64,000 nucleotides of DNA from Rhodococcus koreensis (GCF_900105905.1 NZ_FNSV01000005.1:7901501-7965500); one strand, 5' to 3'; positions 32,648-41,748 are shown, counted from the first letter of the stretch. Notes: a model not told the origin generated them from the sequence alone. Numbers and translations are program-made.

Positions 32648-32666
32648 GACGAACCGGAGGAATCCC

Positions 32667-32819
32667 TTGAACGACCACCACGTGCAGCTCTTCTCCGAGC
32701 TGCACAGCACCGCAGGATCCCAGGCAGGCGGAGAAGACGCCGGCGAGGCGCTGCGTCCCGTCGACCCGGAACACCGCACCGCCACCGAAGTGCACCGCGC
32801 GCTGTTCAGCGACCAGTAG
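32667..32819 (+). CDS. Small protein of unknown function, 50 residues
   Basis: Starts with TTG 32667, preceded by a strong GGAGGA site 5 nt away, and encodes a soluble, acidic/His-rich peptide (start NDHHVQLFSELHSTAGS; end TATEVHRALFSDQ). Third codon positions are overwhelmingly G or C, as in neighbouring real genes, which supports coding. No domain or membrane segment is recognised. It lies upstream of valS with its own palindrome, and a short GGGGC...GCCCC hairpin (32820-32839) directly follows the stop codon. Confidence 0.55.
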   Translation: MNDHHVQLFSELHSTAGSQAGGEDAGEALRPVDPEHRTATEVHRALFSDQ

Positions 32820-32863
32820 CGGGGCCGCACGGTAGCCCCGTCGTGGGTTGTCCGCGCGTTCAT

Positions 32864-32869
32864 TAGACT
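32864..32869 (+). promoter_or_regulatory. -10 box of valS (leaderless start)
   Basis: TAGACT lies 6 nt upstream of the valS GTG, so transcription would begin at or very near the start codon. No ribosome binding site is present between them. Confidence 0.55.
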
Positions 32870-32875
32870 CGACGG

Positions 32876-35584
32876 GTGACCAGTGCAGCTCCAGAAAATC
32901 CCCAGAACCGTGCCGATGCCCTCCCGAAGAGCTGGGACCCCAGTTCCGTCGAGGACGATCTGTATCAGGGCTGGGTAGACGCCGGTTACTTCCGCGCGGA
33001 CCCCCACAGCGAGAAGCCGGGGTACTCCATCGTTCTGCCGCCGCCCAACGTGACCGGCAGCCTGCACATGGGTCACGCTCTCGACCACACGTTGATGGAC
33101 GCGCTGAGCCGACGCAAGCGGATGCAGGGCTACGAGGTGCTGTGGCTGCCGGGCATGGACCACGCGGGCATCGCGACGCAGACCGTGGTCGAGAAGCAGC
33201 TCGCCGTCGACGGCAAGACGAAGGAAGACTTCGGCCGCGAACTGTTCATCGACAAGGTGTGGGACTGGAAGCGGGAGTCCGGTGGCACCATCGGCGGCCA
33301 GATGCGCCGCATCGGTGACAGTGTCGACTGGAGCCGCGACCGGTTCACCATGGACGACGGGCTCTCCCGCGCCGTCCAGACCATCTTCAAGCGCATGTAC
33401 GACGACGGTCTGATCTACCGGGCCGAGCGACTCGTCAACTGGTCGCCCGTGCTGCAGACCGCGATCTCCGACATCGAGGTGAAGTTCGAGGACGTCGAGG
33501 GTGAGCTGGTCTCCCTGCGGTACGGCTCCCTGAACGACGACGAACCGCACGTCGTGGTCGCCACCACCCGTGTCGAGACGATGCTCGGCGACACCGCCGT
33601 CGCCGTCCACCCCGATGACGAGCGCTACAAGCACCTGATCGGGACGGCGCTCGAGCACCCCTTCACCGGCCGCGACATCCCGATCATCGCGGACGAGTAC
33701 GTCGACCCCGAATTCGGCACCGGCGCCGTCAAGATCACTCCGGCGCACGACCCCAACGACTTCGAGATGGGCCTGAGACACAACCTGCCGATGCCGACCA
33801 TCATGGACAAGACCGGCACGATCGCCGACACGGGAACGCAATTCGACGGTCTCGACCGCTTCGAGGCGCGGGTCAAGGTGCGGGAGGCGCTCGCCGAGCA
33901 GGGCCGCGTGGTCGCCGAGAAGCGGCCCTACCTGCACAGCGTCGGGCATTCCGAGCGCACCGGCGAGTCCATCGAGCCGCGCCTGTCGCTGCAGTGGTGG
34001 GTGAAGGTCGAGTCCCTCGCGAAGGCGGCGGGTGACGCGGTCCGCAACGGTGACACCGTCATTCACCCGGCGAGTCAGGAACCGCGATGGTTCGCCTGGG
34101 TCGACGACATGCACGACTGGTGCATCTCGCGGCAGCTGTGGTGGGGTCACCGGATCCCGATCTGGTACGGCCCCGACGGCGAGGTCGCGTGCTTCGGACC
34201 GGACGAGACCGCGCCCGAGGGCTGGGTGCAGGACCCCGACGTCCTCGACACCTGGTTCTCCTCCGGGCTGTGGCCGTTCTCGACCATGGGCTGGCCCGAG
34301 AAGACGCCCGAGCTCGAGAAGTTCTATCCCACAAGTGTTCTCGTCACCGGTTACGACATCCTGTTCTTCTGGGTGGCGCGGATGATGATGTTCGGCACGT
34401 ACGTGTCGGAGGACGACGCGATTGCCGGGCGGGGCGAGCGAAGCGACGGGGTGTTCAGCGAAGGCAAGTCCGGACCGCAGATGCCGTTCCAGGACGTGTT
34501 CCTGCACGGCCTCGTTCGCGACCAGTTCGGCAAGAAGATGTCGAAGTCGCGGGGCAACGGCATCGACCCTCTCGACTGGGTCGACCGCTTCGGCGCCGAT
34601 GCGCTCCGCTTCACGCTGGCCCGCGGCGCCAACCCCGGCAGCGACCTGTCCGTCGGCGAGGATCACGCGCAGTCGTCCCGGAACTTCGCGACCAAGCTGT
34701 TCAACGCGACCAAATTCGCCCTCATGAACGGGGCCGCACCCGCGTCGCTGCCCGCCCGCGGCGAACTGACCGACGCGGACCGGTGGATCCTCGACCGCCT
34801 CGACCAGGTGCGCGGCGACGTCGACACCGCGTTCGACCGGTACGAGTTCAGCAAGGCGTGCGAGGCGCTGTTCCACTTCGCGTGGGACGAGGTCTGCGAC
34901 TGGTACCTCGAGCTGGCCAAGGTGCAGTTCGCCGAGAACGACACGGTCGCGGCGAACACGAGGGCAGTGCTCGGCAACGTCCTCGACGCGCTGCTGCGCC
35001 TGCTCCACCCGGTCATCCCGTTCGTCACGGAGACCCTGTGGAAGGCGCTCACCGGTAGCGAGTCCGTCGTCGTGGCGCAGTGGCCGCAGGCAGCGGAGGA
35101 CGCCGCGGATGTGGTTGCGGCGCAGCGTGTCGAGGACATGCAGCGCCTGGTGACCGAGGTGCGCCGGTTCCGCAGCGATCAGGGTCTCAAGCCGTCGCAG
35201 CGGGTGCCCGCCCGGATCAGCGGGATCGCCGAGGCCGATCTGAACACGCAACTCGCCGCGGTTACGTCGCTGGCCCGGCTGACGGACCCGGAGGACGGGT
35301 TCGCCGCGTCGGCCTCGGTGGAGGTGCGCCTGAGCAAGGCGACCGTCACGGTGGACCTCGACACGTCCGGCAACGTCGACCTCGGCGCCGAGAAGGCGCG
35401 GCTGGAGAAGGACCTCGCGGCCTCGCAGAAGGAACTCGCCGGAACCACCGCGAAGCTCTCCAACGAGGCGTTCCTGGCCAAGGCTCCCGACGCCGTCAAG
35501 GACAAGATCCGGACGCGTCAGCAGATCGCGACAGAAGAAATCGAACGCATCACCAAGCGATTGAAGGAGCTGGAAGGCGCGTGA
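32876..35584 (+). CDS. valS: Valyl-tRNA synthetase
   Basis: Charges tRNA-Val. 902 residues, class Ia: the HIGH motif appears as HMGH (64-67) after LPPPNVTGSL, KMSKS at 554-558 is intact, an editing CP1 domain carries VVATTRVETMLGDTAVAVHPDD, and the anticodon-binding domain is followed by a C-terminal coiled coil (about 835-900: GAEKARLEKDLAASQKELAG). An extra loop (DDAIAGRGERSDGVFSEGKS) before KMSKS is larger than usual. GTG 32876 appears leaderless. The stop overlaps the folC start by 4 bp (GTGA). Confidence 0.96.
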   Translation: MTSAAPENPQNRADALPKSWDPSSVEDDLYQGWVDAGYFRADPHSEKPGYSIVLPPPNVTGSLHMGHALDHTLMDALSRRKRMQGYEVLWLPGMDHAGIATQTVVEKQLAVDGKTKEDFGRELFIDKVWDWKRESGGTIGGQMRRIGDSVDWSRDRFTMDDGLSRAVQTIFKRMYDDGLIYRAERLVNWSPVLQTAISDIEVKFEDVEGELVSLRYGSLNDDEPHVVVATTRVETMLGDTAVAVHPDDERYKHLIGTALEHPFTGRDIPIIADEYVDPEFGTGAVKITPAHDPNDFEMGLRHNLPMPTIMDKTGTIADTGTQFDGLDRFEARVKVREALAEQGRVVAEKRPYLHSVGHSERTGESIEPRLSLQWWVKVESLAKAAGDAVRNGDTVIHPASQEPRWFAWVDDMHDWCISRQLWWGHRIPIWYGPDGEVACFGPDETAPEGWVQDPDVLDTWFSSGLWPFSTMGWPEKTPELEKFYPTSVLVTGYDILFFWVARMMMFGTYVSEDDAIAGRGERSDGVFSEGKSGPQMPFQDVFLHGLVRDQFGKKMSKSRGNGIDPLDWVDRFGADALRFTLARGANPGSDLSVGEDHAQSSRNFATKLFNATKFALMNGAAPASLPARGELTDADRWILDRLDQVRGDVDTAFDRYEFSKACEALFHFAWDEVCDWYLELAKVQFAENDTVAANTRAVLGNVLDALLRLLHPVIPFVTETLWKALTGSESVVVAQWPQAAEDAADVVAAQRVEDMQRLVTEVRRFRSDQGLKPSQRVPARISGIAEADLNTQLAAVTSLARLTDPEDGFAASASVEVRLSKATVTVDLDTSGNVDLGAEKARLEKDLAASQKELAGTTAKLSNEAFLAKAPDAVKDKIRTRQQIATEEIERITKRLKELEGA

Positions 35585-37008
35585 CCTCGCCCGACTTCAC
35601 GCCGGAGGAAGTCAGCCCCGTCGACCTCGCGGAGTTGACGCTGGTCGAGGCGGAACTCGACAAGCGGTGGCCCGAGACGAAGATCGAGCCGTCGCTGAGC
35701 CGAATCGCGGCCCTGATGGACATCCTCGGGTCACCGCAGCACGGGTACCCGGCGATCCACGTCACCGGCACCAACGGCAAGACGTCGGTGACGCGGATGG
35801 TCGACGCACTGCTCACCGCGTTGAACCGGCGCACGGGCCGCACCACCAGCCCGCACCTGCAGCTCGCCACCGAGCGGATCAGCATCGACGGGCGCCCGGT
35901 GTCGCCGCGCCGCTACGTCGACACGTACCGGGAGATCGAACCGTACGTGCAGATGATCGACCAGCAGTCGCAGGCGGCGGGCGGCCCGGCGATGAGCAAG
36001 TTCGAGGTGCTCACCGCGATGGCGTACGCCGCGTTCGCGGAGGCGCCCGTCGACGTCGCCGTCGTCGAGGTGGGCCTCGGCGGGCGTTGGGACGCAACCA
36101 ATGTCATCGACGGGCAGATCGCGGTGATCACCCCGATCAGCCTCGACCACGCGGAGTATCTCGGCGACGACCTCGCCGGGATCGCGCAGGAGAAGGCCGG
36201 CATCATCAAGAAGGGTCGCGAGGACGCGCTCGTGCCCCGCGACACGGTCGCCATCCTCGCCGAACAGACGCCGGAAGTGATGGACGTGCTGCTCCGCCGT
36301 GCCGTCGAGGTGGATGCCGCGGTCGCGCGGGAGGGCTCCGAATTCACGGTGCTCGCCCGGCAGATCGCCGTCGGCGGCCAGCAGCTCGAACTGCAGGGCC
36401 TCGGCGGGGTCTACACCGACATCTTCCTGCCCCTGCACGGGGAGCACCAGGCGCGTAACGCGTCCCTCGCGCTCGCGGCGGTCGAGGCGTTCTTCGGTGC
36501 AGGCCCGGAACGGCAGCTCGACCAGGACGCGATCCGGGAGGGGTTCGCCTCGGTCGTCAATCCCGGCAGGCTCGAACGCGTGCGCAGCGCACCGACCGTC
36601 TTCCTCGACGCCGCGCACAATCCGGACGGCGCCCGTGCGCTCGCCGCCGCGCTGACAGCCGAATTCGACTTCCGCAAGCTCGTCGGCGTCGTCAGCGTGA
36701 TGGGGGACAAGGACGTCGACGGCATTCTGTCGGCGCTGGAACCGGTGTTCGACGAGCTCGTGGTGACCCACAACGGTTCGGCGCGGGCGATGGACGTCGA
36801 GGATCTCGCCAATCTCGCGGTCGCAAAGTTCGGCGACGAACGGGTCGTGGTGGCGCCGACCCTCGCGGACGCGCTGGAAACGGCCATCGGACTGGCCGAG
36901 GAGGTCGCCGAGCCCGGTGAGGCAGTATCGGGGGCGGGCGTCGTGGTCACCGGATCCGTGGTGACCGCCGGTGCGGCCCGCACCCTCTTCGGAAAGGACC
37001 CAGCGTGA
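35581..37008 (+). CDS. folC: Folylpolyglutamate synthase / dihydrofolate synthase
   Basis: Adds glutamate to dihydropteroate or folate using ATP. 475 residues of the Mur ligase superfamily; the P-loop is VTGTNGKTS (61-69), followed by TSPHLQLATERISIDG, the metal-binding EVGLGGRWDATNV, SLDHAEYLG and DAAHNPDGARAL in the C-terminal domain. GTG 35581 overlaps the valS stop (GTGA), and its stop overlaps the next gene in the same way, so valS-folC-DUF4233 are translationally coupled. The longer open frame into valS is not coding. Confidence 0.94.
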   Translation: MTSPDFTPEEVSPVDLAELTLVEAELDKRWPETKIEPSLSRIAALMDILGSPQHGYPAIHVTGTNGKTSVTRMVDALLTALNRRTGRTTSPHLQLATERISIDGRPVSPRRYVDTYREIEPYVQMIDQQSQAAGGPAMSKFEVLTAMAYAAFAEAPVDVAVVEVGLGGRWDATNVIDGQIAVITPISLDHAEYLGDDLAGIAQEKAGIIKKGREDALVPRDTVAILAEQTPEVMDVLLRRAVEVDAAVAREGSEFTVLARQIAVGGQQLELQGLGGVYTDIFLPLHGEHQARNASLALAAVEAFFGAGPERQLDQDAIREGFASVVNPGRLERVRSAPTVFLDAAHNPDGARALAAALTAEFDFRKLVGVVSVMGDKDVDGILSALEPVFDELVVTHNGSARAMDVEDLANLAVAKFGDERVVVAPTLADALETAIGLAEEVAEPGEAVSGAGVVVTGSVVTAGAARTLFGKDPA

Positions 37009-37415
37009 GCGAGCAGGACCCCCGTGCTTCGGAACCGGAGTTCGGCCCGCCGACCAAGGACCCGTGGAAGGGCTTCCGCGGCGTGGTCGCGGGATCGCTG
37101 ATCCTGGAAGCGATCGTGGTGCTTCTCGCCCTGCCGGTCGTCGCGACGGTCGGCGGCGGACTCACCTGGTGGTCCGGGACGTACCTGGTGGGGCTCGCGG
37201 TGCTCATGATCCTCGGGGCCGGCCTGCAGGGCCGCCCCTGGGCGATGAAGTACAACCTGTTGTTGCAGGTGGGGCTCCTGCTCGGTTTCTTCGTCCACGT
37301 GTCGATCGGTTCGGTCGGGGTGGTCTTCGCCATCCTGTGGGGCTACCTCCTCTACTTCCGCCGGAATGTGCGTCAGCGAATGGAGCGGGGCCTGCTGCCG
37401 GGGCAGCGCGGCTGA
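37005..37415 (+). CDS. DUF4233 family membrane protein
   Basis: 136 residues with a soluble N-terminal tail of about 25 residues and four predicted membrane helices (GSLILEAIVVLLALPVV; WWSGTYLVGLAVLMILGAG; MKYNLLLQVGLLLGFFVHV; SVGVVFAILWGYLLYF). It is conserved between folC and ndk in mycobacteria and relatives (DUF4233). No function is known. GTG 37005 overlaps the folC stop by 4 bp. Confidence 0.85.
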   Translation: MSEQDPRASEPEFGPPTKDPWKGFRGVVAGSLILEAIVVLLALPVVATVGGGLTWWSGTYLVGLAVLMILGAGLQGRPWAMKYNLLLQVGLLLGFFVHVSIGSVGVVFAILWGYLLYFRRNVRQRMERGLLPGQRG

Positions 37416-37433
37416 CCATTTAGGCTGTGCGCC

Positions 37434-37853
37434 GTGACTGAGCGCACCCTTGTACTGATCAAGCCCGATGCCGTTGCCCGCGGATATGTAGGAGAAATCC
37501 TCGGTCGTATCGAGCGGAAGGGTCTGACGATCTCCGCGCTCGAGCTGCGCACCGCTCCCGGCGACATCGCCGCCGCCCACTACGCCGAGCACGAAGGCCG
37601 CCCGTTCTACCCCGGCCTGCTGGAATTCATCACGGGCGGCCCGCTCGTCGCGGCAGTCCTCGAAGGTCCCCGGGCGATCGCGGCGTTCCGGCAGCTCGCC
37701 GGCGGCACCGACCCGGTCGAGAAGGCTGTTCCGGGCACGATTCGCGGTGATTTCGGGCTCGAAGCCCAGGAGAACCTCGTCCACGGCTCCGACTCGGTCG
37801 AGTCCGCCGAGCGCGAGATCGCCCTCTGGTTCCCCCAGTTCGCCGCCAACTGA
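37434..37853 (+). CDS. ndk: Nucleoside diphosphate kinase
   Basis: Transfers the gamma phosphate between nucleoside tri- and diphosphates. 139 residues, usual length; the phosphorylated histidine is His117 in NLVHGSDSVESAEREI, and the N-terminal ERTLVLIKPDAVARG is diagnostic. GTG 37434 lies 7 nt after a TAGGCT box with no ribosome binding site, so it probably has its own leaderless message although it follows the DUF4233 gene closely. Confidence 0.96.
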   Translation: MTERTLVLIKPDAVARGYVGEILGRIERKGLTISALELRTAPGDIAAAHYAEHEGRPFYPGLLEFITGGPLVAAVLEGPRAIAAFRQLAGGTDPVEKAVPGTIRGDFGLEAQENLVHGSDSVESAEREIALWFPQFAAN

Positions 37854-37976
37854 CCCACCCTCTCCACCCACCCCTCGATCCACCGACCTGCCCTCCGGGC
37901 CGGCGGCGCCATCGCGAACGGAACATGTTCCAGAACGATACGTGCGCCGCTGGCACGGACCGCGGCACACGTGTGG

Positions 37977-38232
37977 GATACTGAGGGTGGTCGGACCGCA
38001 ATTTGTGCACCACGTGGCTTCGACCGGATGACACCACGGCTCGATGCCCTTCATCGCTGCCCCTACGTCAACAGGAAATACCTGGGCGTATCGGCACGCT
38101 GGATGATCAGGCGCTCGCACCGCGGACCACGGCCATCCGCAAGGCACTACATGGGTGTGCAGTGAAAACGGACACTGCACGCGCTGTGTGGAGCGAGACC
38201 AGACAATCTCGCGCTCACATCTGGGGCGCGAG
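37977..38232 (+). promoter_or_regulatory. Promoter and structured leader of rne
   Basis: The 458-bp gap before rne holds no convincing gene. GATACT (37977-37982) is a plausible -10 box and would give a leader of over 320 nt. In it lie a strong hairpin, GTGCAGTG-N8-CACTGCAC (38157-38180), and two mutually exclusive stems: GCGAGA/TCTCGC (38193-38198 with 38207-38212) and CTCGCGC/GCGCGAG (38208-38214 with 38226-38232), which share bases. Further upstream, GGAACATGTTCC (37920-37931) is a perfect 12-bp palindrome. RNase E genes are commonly self-regulated through their leader, which this may serve. Confidence 0.5.
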
Positions 38233-38311
38233 TACACATACTGCGCCCTCGCGTGGCCGCGTGACATTCCCAGACAGGGGAGTGGACGCGCCCGGGGGCT
38301 GAGGAGACTAC

Positions 38312-41300
38312 GTGGCCGATCAAGCGCCGCCCACAAATTCAGAGCCGAACGATACGGCCACCGCCGGGAGCGCGGTTCCCGCTCTTCCGGAGAAGATTCG
38401 CGTTCACGCCCTCGCGAAGTTGCTGGGCGTGACGAGCAAGCAGGTTCTCGCCGAGGCCGCGGCCCTCGGATTGGAACTGCGCAGTGCGCAGTCGAGCCTG
38501 CAACGCGACATCGCCGAGCGGGTATACGCCGGATTCACCGCTGCGGAGACCACTCCTGCCGAGGCGCCCGCCGAGGTTGCACCGGAAGCGGCGGCCCCGG
38601 CTGCGGAGGCCGTCGTCGAGGTGACTCCGGAACCGGTTGCGGACGTCGAGGAAGCGGTCGCCGAGAAGGCTGCCGAGGCCGAGAAGGCTGCCGAGGCCGA
38701 GCAGCCGGAGGCACCGGAGGCTCCCGCCGAGGAAGCCCCGGCCCAGGAAAGCCCGGAACCCGTCGCCGAGGAGGCCGCGGTTTCCGAACCCGACCTCGGG
38801 CACGACCTGTTCACCACCGCCGCCTACCAGGCCGAGGCGCCCGCTGCCGAGGAGCCCGCCGAGACTCCCGCCGTTTCTCAGGTCCCGCTCTTCCTGCAGC
38901 CCGACCTCGCGGCGGTCGAGACGCCGCCGCGTCGCCGGCGCAGTCGCCGGGACGCCGGGACGCCCGAACCCACCACCGAGCAGCAGCCCGTCGCCGAGTC
39001 GCGCGAGGAAGTCGCCGAGCCCGCGAAAACCACGGACACCGGAACCGCCGACACCGAATCGGACGAGTCCGACGTCGACGGCGATCAGCCGCGTCGTCGT
39101 CGACGTGGCCGTCGCGGCCGCGGCCGCGGCCGGGGCGAGCAGCCGAACGAACAGGACACCGATACCGACACCGAGGGTGCCGAGGCCGAGGAGTCCGCGG
39201 GCGAGGACAAGGGCCGCGAAGACACGGGCACGGAGAAGGGCGCGGAGACACCGAGCCGGGTGCCCGAGGAGAAGCCGAAGAAGGAGTCCGAGGAGAAGCC
39301 CGCGGACGTCGAGCAGGCGGAAGCGGAGTCCGGGGACGAAGAGACCGGTGAGGGTGACTCCGACGGTTCGAGCCGTCGCCGCCGCCGTCGTCGCCGTCGC
39401 AAGTCCGGTGGCGAGGGGTCGGGAGACGCCACGTCCGAGGACGATCCGCCGAACACCGTCGTGCACGAGCGTGAGCCTCGCAACAAGAGCCGCTCGAAGG
39501 ACGAGGTCCAGGGCATCACCGGTTCGACGCGGCTCGAAGCGAAGCGTCAGCGTCGCCGCGACGGCCGCGATGCCGGCCGCCGCCGTCCGCCGATCCTCAC
39601 GGAATCGGAGTTCCTGGCACGCCGCGAGGCCGTCGACCGTGTCATGGTCGTGCGCGACCGCGTCGCCACCGGGCAACCGCACGCGACGACGCAGGTCGCC
39701 GTGCTCGAAGACGGTGTCCTCGTCGAACACTTCGTGACCACGTCGGCGTCGGCCTCGATGGTCGGCAACGTGTACCTCGGGCGCGTCCAGAACGTGCTGC
39801 CCAGCATGGAAGCGGCGTTCATCGACATCGGCCGCGGCCGCAACGGCGTGCTGTACGCCGGTGAGGTCAACTGGGAGGCCGCCGGGCTCGGTGGCAACTC
39901 CCGCAAGATCGAGCAGGCGCTCAAGCCCGGCGACCAGGTGCTGGTCCAGGTCAGCAAGGACCCGGTCGGGCACAAGGGTGCGCGGTTGACCACGCAGATC
40001 AGCCTCGCGGGCCGGTTCCTCGTCTACGTGCCCGGCGGCACGTCCACCGGGATCAGCCGCAAGCTGCCCGACACGGAACGCAAGCGCCTCAAGGACATCC
40101 TGCGCGACATCGTGCCCTCGGACGCCGGAGTCATCATCCGGACCGCGTCGGAGGGTGTGAGCGAGGAGGAACTGGCCCGCGACGTGACGCGCCTGCAGGA
40201 GCAGTGGGCCGGGATCGAGGCTCAGGCCGCGAAGGCGGAATCCGGCAAGTCCGGCAACCCGCAGGCCCTCTACGAGGAGCCCGATCTCCTCGTGAAGGTC
40301 ATCCGCGACCTGTTCAACGAGGACTTCTCGAAGCTCGTGATCGAGGGCGAGAAGGCCTGGTCAACGGTCGAGTCGTACATCAAGTCCGTCGCGCCCGACC
40401 TCATGCCGAGGCTCGCGCAGCACACGTCGGACAACGGCGTCGACGTCTTCGAGGCGCACCGCATCGACGAGCAGCTGGCGAAGGCGCTCGACCGCAAGGT
40501 CTGGTTGCCGTCCGGTGGCACGCTCGTGATCGACCGCACCGAGGCCATGACCGTGGTCGATGTCAATACCGGCAAGTTCACCGGTGCCGGCGGAAACCTC
40601 GAGGAGACCGTCACCCGGAACAACCTCGAGGCTGCCGAGGAGATCGTCCGGCAGATGCGCCTGCGGGACATCGGCGGCATGATCGTCGTCGACTTCATCG
40701 ACATGGTGCTCGAGTCGAACCGCGACCTGGTGCTGCGACGTCTGACCGAGGCCCTGGGCCGCGATCGCACGCGCCACCAGGTGTCCGAGGTGACGTCGCT
40801 CGGGCTCGTGCAGATGACCCGGAAGAAGCTGGGCACCGGCCTGGTCGAGGCGTTCTCCACGACGTGTGAGCACTGCCACGGCCGCGGCATCATCGTCCAT
40901 GCCGAGCCGATCGAGGTGAAGACGTCCGAGGACACCGGTGCACGCGGGTCTTCCCGCGGCGGTGACGCCGGCGGTTCCCGCAAGAAGCGGGGGCGCGACA
41001 AGTCGTCGGGCGGGGACACTCCGCAGACTCCCGTGCACGAGGAGACCCCGACGGTGGACGCCACCGTGAAGCGGGCCCACCCGGTCGCTCTCGCGATGGC
41101 ACACCACCATCACGAGGAGGAGGCCGCGCACAAGGCGGAGGCTGCGGCCGCGGACAAGGCGGAGCTGCCCGGGATCGAGGAGGCCGTGGCCGAGGCGCCC
41201 GCAGCGGTGGCTGCGGAAGCCGTCGTGGCACCCGAGGCCGAGGTAGCCGTCGTCGAAGAGGCTGTCGTCGAGGAAGCCGTGGAAGCTGCGGCCGAGGCGC

Positions 41301-41686
41301 CCGTTGTCGAAGCGGCACCGGCCGAAGCGGCTCCGGTCGCCGAGACCCCGGAACCCGTCGTGGAGCGCGCACTCGAACCCGCACCGGAACCCGAGCCCGC
41401 ACCGGAGCCGGTGGCCCCGACGCGGCGCAGGAGTCGCCGGGTGTCGAGGGCAGCGGCAGCGCCGGTGTCCGAAACCCCGAGTGCCGGGACCGTGTTCGTG
41501 ATTCCGACGCCGGAGCCCGGCGCGGAGCACGCACCGGAACCGGAGCCGGCCATGTCGGCTTCGACCGTGAGCGGACCGGCGGCGTCCTCGTCGGACGGCG
41601 CGGATCCGCAGGCAGCGCCGCGCAAGCCGCGGCGTCGACGGGCCGCGGCACGTCCGGCAGGCCCGCCGGTCGACGCCGACCACTGA
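38312..41686 (+). CDS. rne: Ribonuclease E/G with long acidic N-terminal extension
   Basis: Central endoribonuclease of mRNA decay and rRNA maturation. 1124 residues. Residues about 27-75 (KIRVHALAKLLGVTSKQVLAEAAALG) resemble the IF-2 N-terminal domain. Residues 80-395 are low-complexity Glu/Ala/Pro with RRRRR clusters. The catalytic core follows: S1 domain (GNVYLGRVQNVLPSMEAAFIDIG, about 485-570), magnesium ligands Asp750 (VVDVNTG) and Asp794 (VVDFID), and the Zn-link cysteines 852 and 855 (TCEHCHGRG). The C-terminal 250 residues are again disordered and would tether degradosome partners or RNA. GTG 38312 has GAGGAG upstream. Confidence 0.95.
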   Translation: MADQAPPTNSEPNDTATAGSAVPALPEKIRVHALAKLLGVTSKQVLAEAAALGLELRSAQSSLQRDIAERVYAGFTAAETTPAEAPAEVAPEAAAPAAEAVVEVTPEPVADVEEAVAEKAAEAEKAAEAEQPEAPEAPAEEAPAQESPEPVAEEAAVSEPDLGHDLFTTAAYQAEAPAAEEPAETPAVSQVPLFLQPDLAAVETPPRRRRSRRDAGTPEPTTEQQPVAESREEVAEPAKTTDTGTADTESDESDVDGDQPRRRRRGRRGRGRGRGEQPNEQDTDTDTEGAEAEESAGEDKGREDTGTEKGAETPSRVPEEKPKKESEEKPADVEQAEAESGDEETGEGDSDGSSRRRRRRRRRKSGGEGSGDATSEDDPPNTVVHEREPRNKSRSKDEVQGITGSTRLEAKRQRRRDGRDAGRRRPPILTESEFLARREAVDRVMVVRDRVATGQPHATTQVAVLEDGVLVEHFVTTSASASMVGNVYLGRVQNVLPSMEAAFIDIGRGRNGVLYAGEVNWEAAGLGGNSRKIEQALKPGDQVLVQVSKDPVGHKGARLTTQISLAGRFLVYVPGGTSTGISRKLPDTERKRLKDILRDIVPSDAGVIIRTASEGVSEEELARDVTRLQEQWAGIEAQAAKAESGKSGNPQALYEEPDLLVKVIRDLFNEDFSKLVIEGEKAWSTVESYIKSVAPDLMPRLAQHTSDNGVDVFEAHRIDEQLAKALDRKVWLPSGGTLVIDRTEAMTVVDVNTGKFTGAGGNLEETVTRNNLEAAEEIVRQMRLRDIGGMIVVDFIDMVLESNRDLVLRRLTEALGRDRTRHQVSEVTSLGLVQMTRKKLGTGLVEAFSTTCEHCHGRGIIVHAEPIEVKTSEDTGARGSSRGGDAGGSRKKRGRDKSSGGDTPQTPVHEETPTVDATVKRAHPVALAMAHHHHEEEAAHKAEAAAADKAELPGIEEAVAEAPAAVAAEAVVAPEAEVAVVEEAVVEEAVEAAAEAPVVEAAPAEAAPVAETPEPVVERALEPAPEPEPAPEPVAPTRRRSRRVSRAAAAPVSETPSAGTVFVIPTPEPGAEHAPEPEPAMSASTVSGPAASSSDGADPQAAPRKPRRRRAAARPAGPPVDADH

Positions 41687-41698
41687 CGAGGGAACGCG

Positions 41699-41740
41699 GG
41701 AAGGCAATCGACGCCGGTTTGTACGGAACGGTTGCCTTCC
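41699..41740 (+). terminator. rne terminator-like hairpin
   Basis: GGAAGGCAA (41699-41707) and TTGCCTTCC (41732-41740) form a 9-bp perfect stem 12 nt after the rne stop. The loop of 24 nt and the right arm contain the -35 box and spacer of the rplU promoter, so the two elements overlap. Confidence 0.55.
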
Positions 41741-41748
41741 TGTAACCT
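41719..41748 (+). promoter_or_regulatory. Promoter of rplU-rpmA
   Basis: TTGTAC (41719-41724) and TAACCT (41743-41748) with an 18-bp spacer give a standard vegetative promoter. The expected leader is about 140 nt and includes TCGCGC-N8-GCGCGA (41841-41860), a possible ribosomal-protein feedback hairpin. Confidence 0.65.

Noticed and set aside
32500..32875. T-box riboswitch in front of valS
   Set aside because: No T-box sequence or specifier stem-loop is visible; a 50-codon ORF and a leaderless valS promoter occupy the space.
37917..37937. GAAC/GTTC palindrome before rne read as a LexA SOS box
   Set aside because: The actinobacterial box needs GAAC-N4-GTTC; the half-sites here are spaced by 2 or 7 bases.
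37971..38165. 64-codon ORF in the rne leader
   Set aside because: No ribosome binding site and mixed composition; it overlaps the hairpin and looks like chance in a non-coding leader.
36411..38336. 641-codon minus-strand frame spanning folC, DUF4233 and ndk
   Set aside because: Its sequence is the antisense of three well-supported genes and has no family features.
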